Part shown: piece by piece, positions 57,810 through 64,000 of the stretch
Numbering within the stretch: position 1 is the stretch's first letter
How the letters are laid out: the number at the start of each line of letters is the position of its first letter
From: a bacterium
GTDB lineage: Bacteria; UBA8248
Reading direction: 5' to 3'
DNA length: 64,000 nt
Assembly: GCA_022828125.1 (NCBI GenBank)
Contig: JAJEJD010000024.1
Span: 62,001-126,000, forward strand
Made by a program: the position numbers and the translations under genes
Notes under the pieces: model-generated
Seen by the model: the letters and a program-made list of their open reading frames with translations, nothing else
Database searches by the model: none
Told to the model about the DNA's origin: nothing

Positions 57810-59081
57810 TCAATTATCCTCCCGTCTTCGCGCGCGCACTTGAAGGACGCGGGAGCCGCTTGTCTCGGTCACCGTGAATTCCACGTTCCCCAGCCGAACC
57901 CGCTCGTTCAGCGAAGGCACATGGCCCAGCAATGTGAAGACCGCACCGCCCAGTGTGTTCGCTTCCTCGTAGTCGGGGAGTTCCCAGCCGCTCATCGCCG
58001 AGAATTCGGCCAGTGGAACACGGCCCTGGCACAGGTATGAATTTTCACTTTCCTGCGTAATCCAGGTTTCCTCGGTCTCTTCGTGTTCATCCTTGATTTC
58101 GCCGAAAATCTCCTCGAGAAGATCCGTCATCGACACCAGGCCGAGGGTGCCGCCGAACTCGTCCTGAACGATGGCGACGTGGGTCCGCTCATGCCGAAAC
58201 CGGCGGAACAGGCGGTCGAGCTTCATCCCGCCCGGAACCACGACGGGGGGCCGCAGCATCTGTTTCGTCAGGCGCTCTTCGGGACCGAATTTCTTCCGCC
58301 CCGCCTGGCGCAGAAAATCCTTGACATACAGGATGCCCACTATCTGATCCCTGTCTTGCCGGAAAATCGGAATGCGTGAATGCGTCGCCGTGCGGACGCG
58401 ATCGATCACTTCAGCGATGGGCAGGCTCATCTCCCAACACTCCAGATCCATGCGGGGCACGGCCACGTCGGATACGGTTCTGTCGTGAAAGCCGAACACG
58501 TTGTGAATGAGTTCTCGCTCACCCTCTTCGAGTTCACCTTCGGCATGACCCGCGTCCACGAGATGCAGGAATTCGTCTTCCATCAGAATGCTCTGGGAAT
58601 CGCGCGAGGGCGCTCCCATCAAGTTGAGCACTCCGTTCGCCACCCGCAAGAACATCCACCGCAGCGGCGAGATGATTCGCGCGAAGAGGGATATGGGATA
58701 CGCCAGGAATCGCGAGAACCGCTCCGGATACCGTGCCGCCAGGGATTTCGGCGTTATCTCGCCGAATATCATCAAGAGCGGCGTCATGAACACGGGCGCG
58801 AGCCACCTCTTCTCGGGCTCCAGATAAGCCACCACAACACCAGTGAACAGCGCGGAGGCGGCGATGTTCACGATTTCATTGCCCATCAATATGGAGGTAA
58901 TCAGTCGCCTGGGCCTGTCCAGAAGATCGGATATATATTCGCCGGTTCCTCCTTCCCGACGCATGGCGCGCACCCTGGGACGTGGAAGGGAGAAAAGAGC
59001 CGTTTCGCTGGCCGAGAAGCAGGCGGAGCAAAGCATGAGGAAGACGAAAGCGGCGAGCCGGAAGAGCAGGTCGGCATCCAT
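57810..59081 (-). CDS. CNNM/CBS-pair protein (HlyC/CorC family)
   Basis: A 423-residue paralogue of the next gene. The DUF21 domain includes ACFSASETALFSLPRPRVRA and FGEITPKSLAARYPERFSRF. The CBS pair contains DVAVPRMDLECWEMSLPIAE and VAIVQDEFGGTLGLVSMTDL. The C-terminal domain ends with VRLGNVEFTVTETSGSRVLQ. The acidic ESENSYLCQGRVPLAEF segment links the parts. Two different CNNM proteins side by side suggest a heteromeric or divided role in metal homeostasis. Confidence 0.9.
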   Translation of the reverse strand: MDADLLFRLAAFVFLMLCSACFSASETALFSLPRPRVRAMRREGGTGEYISDLLDRPRRLITSILMGNEIVNIAASALFTGVVVAYLEPEKRWLAPVFMTPLLMIFGEITPKSLAARYPERFSRFLAYPISLFARIISPLRWMFLRVANGVLNLMGAPSRDSQSILMEDEFLHLVDAGHAEGELEEGERELIHNVFGFHDRTVSDVAVPRMDLECWEMSLPIAEVIDRVRTATHSRIPIFRQDRDQIVGILYVKDFLRQAGRKKFGPEERLTKQMLRPPVVVPGGMKLDRLFRRFRHERTHVAIVQDEFGGTLGLVSMTDLLEEIFGEIKDEHEETEETWITQESENSYLCQGRVPLAEFSAMSGWELPDYEEANTLGGAVFTLLGHVPSLNERVRLGNVEFTVTETSGSRVLQVRARRREDN

Positions 59082-59157
59082 CAGTCAATGCCTCCCGGCT
59101 GAATGCAATGAAGATGTATTCGCCCCGGAGGTTCGGGGTCAGACGCTGGTTCTTCCG

Positions 59158-60039
59158 CTACCATGAGTCTGTCAATCTCCTCAAATAATTCCGAAACGCA
59201 GGACCGATGTCCTCACGGTCCAGAGCGAACTCGACCGTCGCCTCCAAAAAACCCAGCTTGTCGCCCGCGTCAAAGCGCTTTCCCTCATACTCATAAGCGT
59301 AAAGCCTGGTATGTTCCAGCAGGCCCCGCAACCCGTCGGTGAGCTGAATCTCTCCTTTCGCATCCGGCTTCATGCGTTCGAGGATCGGGAAAATCTCCGG
59401 CGGCAAAACGTAGCGCCCGATAATGGCGATGTCCGAGGGCGCATCTTCGGGCTTCGGTTTTTCCACCATCCCCTTGAGCGGCGTGACGCCCGGGGTGGGC
59501 GACGGTTCGCCGGAAGGATCGATGACCCCGTATTTGGAGAGCGCGTGTTTTTCCACCCGCAGCCCCGCGACCACGCCGCCGCCATGCGCGTTGAACACGC
59601 GAACCAACTGGCCGATGGCGGGCTCTTCGCTCCTGATGATGTCATCGGGCAATATGACGGCGAAAGGCTCATCACCCACGGCCGGCTTGGCGCACAAGAT
59701 CGCATGACCCAAACCCAAAGGACGCTTTTGGCGGATCGACGTAATGCGCGCTTTTTTCGAGATTTCCTCCACCACGGCCAATGACCTCTCCTCGCCCCTG
59801 TCACGCAAATAAGATTCCACCTCGAACGCGACATCAAAGTGGTCCACCATCGAAACCTTCCCGCGTCCGGTGATAAAGACGATCTCCTCGATGCCGGCGT
59901 CCAGGGCCTCCTGCACGCCGATCTGGATTTGCGGGATGTCCACGATGGGAAGCATCTCTTTGGGGATCACCTTGGTGGCGGGCAAAAACCGCGTGCCGAG
60001 CCCGGCCACGGGAAAGACAGCCTTGCGAACCCGGCTCAT
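59158..60039 (-). CDS. galU: UTP--glucose-1-phosphate uridylyltransferase
   Basis: A 293-residue GalU. VAGLGTRFLPATKVIPKEML is the nucleotide motif, EALDAGIEEIVFITGRGK is the conserved uridine-binding region, and LGLGHAILCAKPAVGDEPFA then VILPDDII hold the metal Asp. GRYVLPPEIFPILERMKPDA is characteristic. It makes UDP-glucose for polysaccharide and lipid synthesis. A GGGAACC stretch precedes the start. It stands as a single gene between the CNNM pair and ligA, on the same strand. Confidence 0.95.
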   Translation of the reverse strand: MSRVRKAVFPVAGLGTRFLPATKVIPKEMLPIVDIPQIQIGVQEALDAGIEEIVFITGRGKVSMVDHFDVAFEVESYLRDRGEERSLAVVEEISKKARITSIRQKRPLGLGHAILCAKPAVGDEPFAVILPDDIIRSEEPAIGQLVRVFNAHGGGVVAGLRVEKHALSKYGVIDPSGEPSPTPGVTPLKGMVEKPKPEDAPSDIAIIGRYVLPPEIFPILERMKPDAKGEIQLTDGLRGLLEHTRLYAYEYEGKRFDAGDKLGFLEATVEFALDREDIGPAFRNYLRRLTDSW

Positions 60040-60127
60040 GAGAAGGTTCCCATGAGAAAAAAGATGTATCGCTGCATGTGAATACGTGACATTTGATTCA
60101 GATCATAGAAAAAGGAATAAACGAAGG

Positions 60128-63218
<3,091 letters not shown>

Positions 63219-63226
63219 GAAGAAAA

Positions 63227-63256
63227 ACTCCCCGACGGCGCGTGCCGACGGGGAGT
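63227..63256 (-). terminator. Terminator-like hairpin just before the cpoB start
   Basis: ACTCCCCG (63227-63234) pairs with CGGGGAGT (63249-63256), extended inward by CGGC/GCCG. Read on the minus strand, the stem is followed by TTTTTCTTC and then the ATG at 63218. The GGGGAG inside the stem is the only sequence at ribosome-site distance (nine bases). So the hairpin can end the pal transcript and also hide the start of cpoB. Confidence 0.7.
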
Positions 63257-63285
63257 CCTTTTCTTTGCGCAGGACAGTCGGGCGA

Positions 63286-63876
63286 CTAATTCATGCCCGC
63301 CGGAATGCCGCCGATGACGTTGAACTTCGCTCGCCGGTTCTTGGCCCATCCCGCTTCATTGGAGCGCGAATCGGCAGGACGCTCTTCGCCATAGCTCACC
63401 GTATCGACTCGGGAAGACTTGACGCCGAGCGAGACGAGGTAATCCTTGGAACTCTGTGAACGCCTGTGCCCGAGCGCGATGTTGTATTCCACCGTGCCGC
63501 GCTCGTCGCAATGCCCTTCGATCTGCACCCGAATGCTGGGAAACTCCTGCAGGAAGCGTGCCTTGGCGTCCATGATCGCGCGCATGTCGGGACGGACATC
63601 CGACTTATCAAAATCAAAATACACCAGATCGTTTTCAAATTCGGCCAACGAGCGCTTGAAAGCGGCGCGCTTGCGACGACGCTCCGCCTCGGTCATGCTC
63701 ATTTCTTTTTTCATCACGGGTTTAGGAGGTTGCTTTTTTCTCACCATGGGAGCAGGCGGTTTGGGAGGTGGCAGTTCTTCCGTTTCCACGGTCTGTTTCA
63801 CGCAACCCACTGCGAACAGGAGCACCGCAGCCATCAACAAAGATTGAAAAGATTTAATACGGCCCGATAACAACAT
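63286..63876 (-). CDS. pal: Peptidoglycan-associated lipoprotein Pal
   Basis: A 196-residue lipoprotein: signal peptide to LLFAVGC, a Pro/Lys-rich linker (PPPKPPAPMVRKKQPPKPVM), then an OmpA-like domain. VYFDFDKSDVRPDMRAIMDA, IQIEGHCDERGTVEYNIALG in the form VQIEGHCDERGTVEYNIALG, and RRSQSSKDYLVSLGV are the peptidoglycan-binding motifs. It anchors the outer membrane to the cell wall in the Tol-Pal complex. The Cys in GHCDERGT is typical of Pal. It lies upstream of the CpoB-like gene, as in standard tol-pal operons; tolB would be expected beyond the right edge. Confidence 0.95.
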   Translation of the reverse strand: MLLSGRIKSFQSLLMAAVLLFAVGCVKQTVETEELPPPKPPAPMVRKKQPPKPVMKKEMSMTEAERRRKRAAFKRSLAEFENDLVYFDFDKSDVRPDMRAIMDAKARFLQEFPSIRVQIEGHCDERGTVEYNIALGHRRSQSSKDYLVSLGVKSSRVDTVSYGEERPADSRSNEAGWAKNRRAKFNVIGGIPAGMN

Positions 63877-63933
63877 TCAGACATCCCCCTCGGAGTCTCT
63901 CGTTCGTATATGTTCAGAGTGAGAAGCGTGATA

Positions 63934-63999
63934 CTACACGGAGCGGAAACTCTTCCCCTCTTCATTCATCCACTCATCCACAGGCTTACGCAGGCGAAG
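63934..63999 (-). CDS. 3' end of a gene entering from the right edge (uncertain)
   Basis: One minus-strand frame is open from the edge for 21 codons to a TAG at 63934, reading LRLRKPVDEWMNEEGKSFRS and V; the other two frames have stops. Upstream of pal one expects tolB, but this tail is not clearly TolB. Too short to assign. Confidence 0.35.
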   Translation of the reverse strand, partial: LRLRKPVDEWMNEEGKSFRSV

Positions 64000-64000
64000 T

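Overview
The window is a gene-dense (about 90% coding), mostly GC-rich stretch of chromosome from a Gram-negative bacterium. Pal and CpoB/YbgF lipoproteins at the right end imply an outer membrane. The mix of MmgE/PrpD, acyl-CoA ligase, crotonases, a CaiB-type CoA-transferase, HyuA/HyuB, two luciferase-like oxidoreductases, a tungsten-type aldehyde oxidoreductase and four EamA transporters looks like large-genome uncultivated lineages such as Tectomicrobia/Entotheonellia, Methylomirabilota or deltaproteobacterial relatives. This is inference from gene content; no rRNA gene is present to settle it. I saw no tRNA, rRNA, CRISPR array or complete transposase gene.

Layout: 1-800 holds two secreted proteins, one a bifunctional-nuclease-domain protein cut by the window edge. 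1042-6609 is a five-gene catabolic operon (cupin, MmgE/PrpD, acyl-CoA ligase, crotonase, MFS carrier). 6791-9303 carries a ThDP enzyme and a second crotonase on the minus strand. 9482-12748 is a plus-strand DNA-damage block (rlmD, lexA, dinB), followed by an EamA transporter, an OsmC protein, an anchored alpha/beta hydrolase and uvrA. 18331-18953 is a scar region with a palindromic repeat, the tail of a dead SDR gene, a solitary HicB-like gene and a 13-bp-stem hairpin. Then come hyuBA (18954-23008), an AbiE-like toxin-antitoxin pair with repeated operators (23287-25329), and a 261-bp MITE-like element (25409-25669).

25682-35424 holds an SDR, a phosphodiester glycosidase-like protein, gamma-glutamyltransferase, a sugar nucleotidyltransferase, a lone xanthine-dehydrogenase-type molybdenum subunit, a PAC2 protein and an LLM oxidoreductase. 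35619-43495 carries typA, a cyclophilin, a second LLM protein, a BON lipoprotein diverging from a two-gene amidase unit (small GatC/AtzG-like protein plus amidase), glyA and a DUF3151 gene. 43603-47650 is a compact tungsten aldehyde oxidoreductase operon (ferredoxin, FAD reductase, AOR, MoaD-like). 47805-53905 has three more EamA carriers, a DinB-fold enzyme, a LOG protein, an EEP phosphoesterase and a CoA-transferase.

54217-56486 pairs a NUDIX hydrolase, translationally coupled, with a degenerate histidine-kinase-like protein, followed by an Ldh-family dehydrogenase. The right end (56558-64000) is housekeeping: tandem CNNM/CorC proteins, galU, ligA and the cpoB-pal end of a Tol-Pal locus, with a hairpin that could control cpoB expression.

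Best leads: the AbiE-like pair whose regulator carries a PD-(D/E)XK-like motif and whose promoter carries two 18-bp inverted repeats; the NUDIX/pseudokinase pair; the tungsten AOR operon with an altered cluster motif; the AtzG-like small protein with its amidase; and a palindromic repeat family present at three loci.
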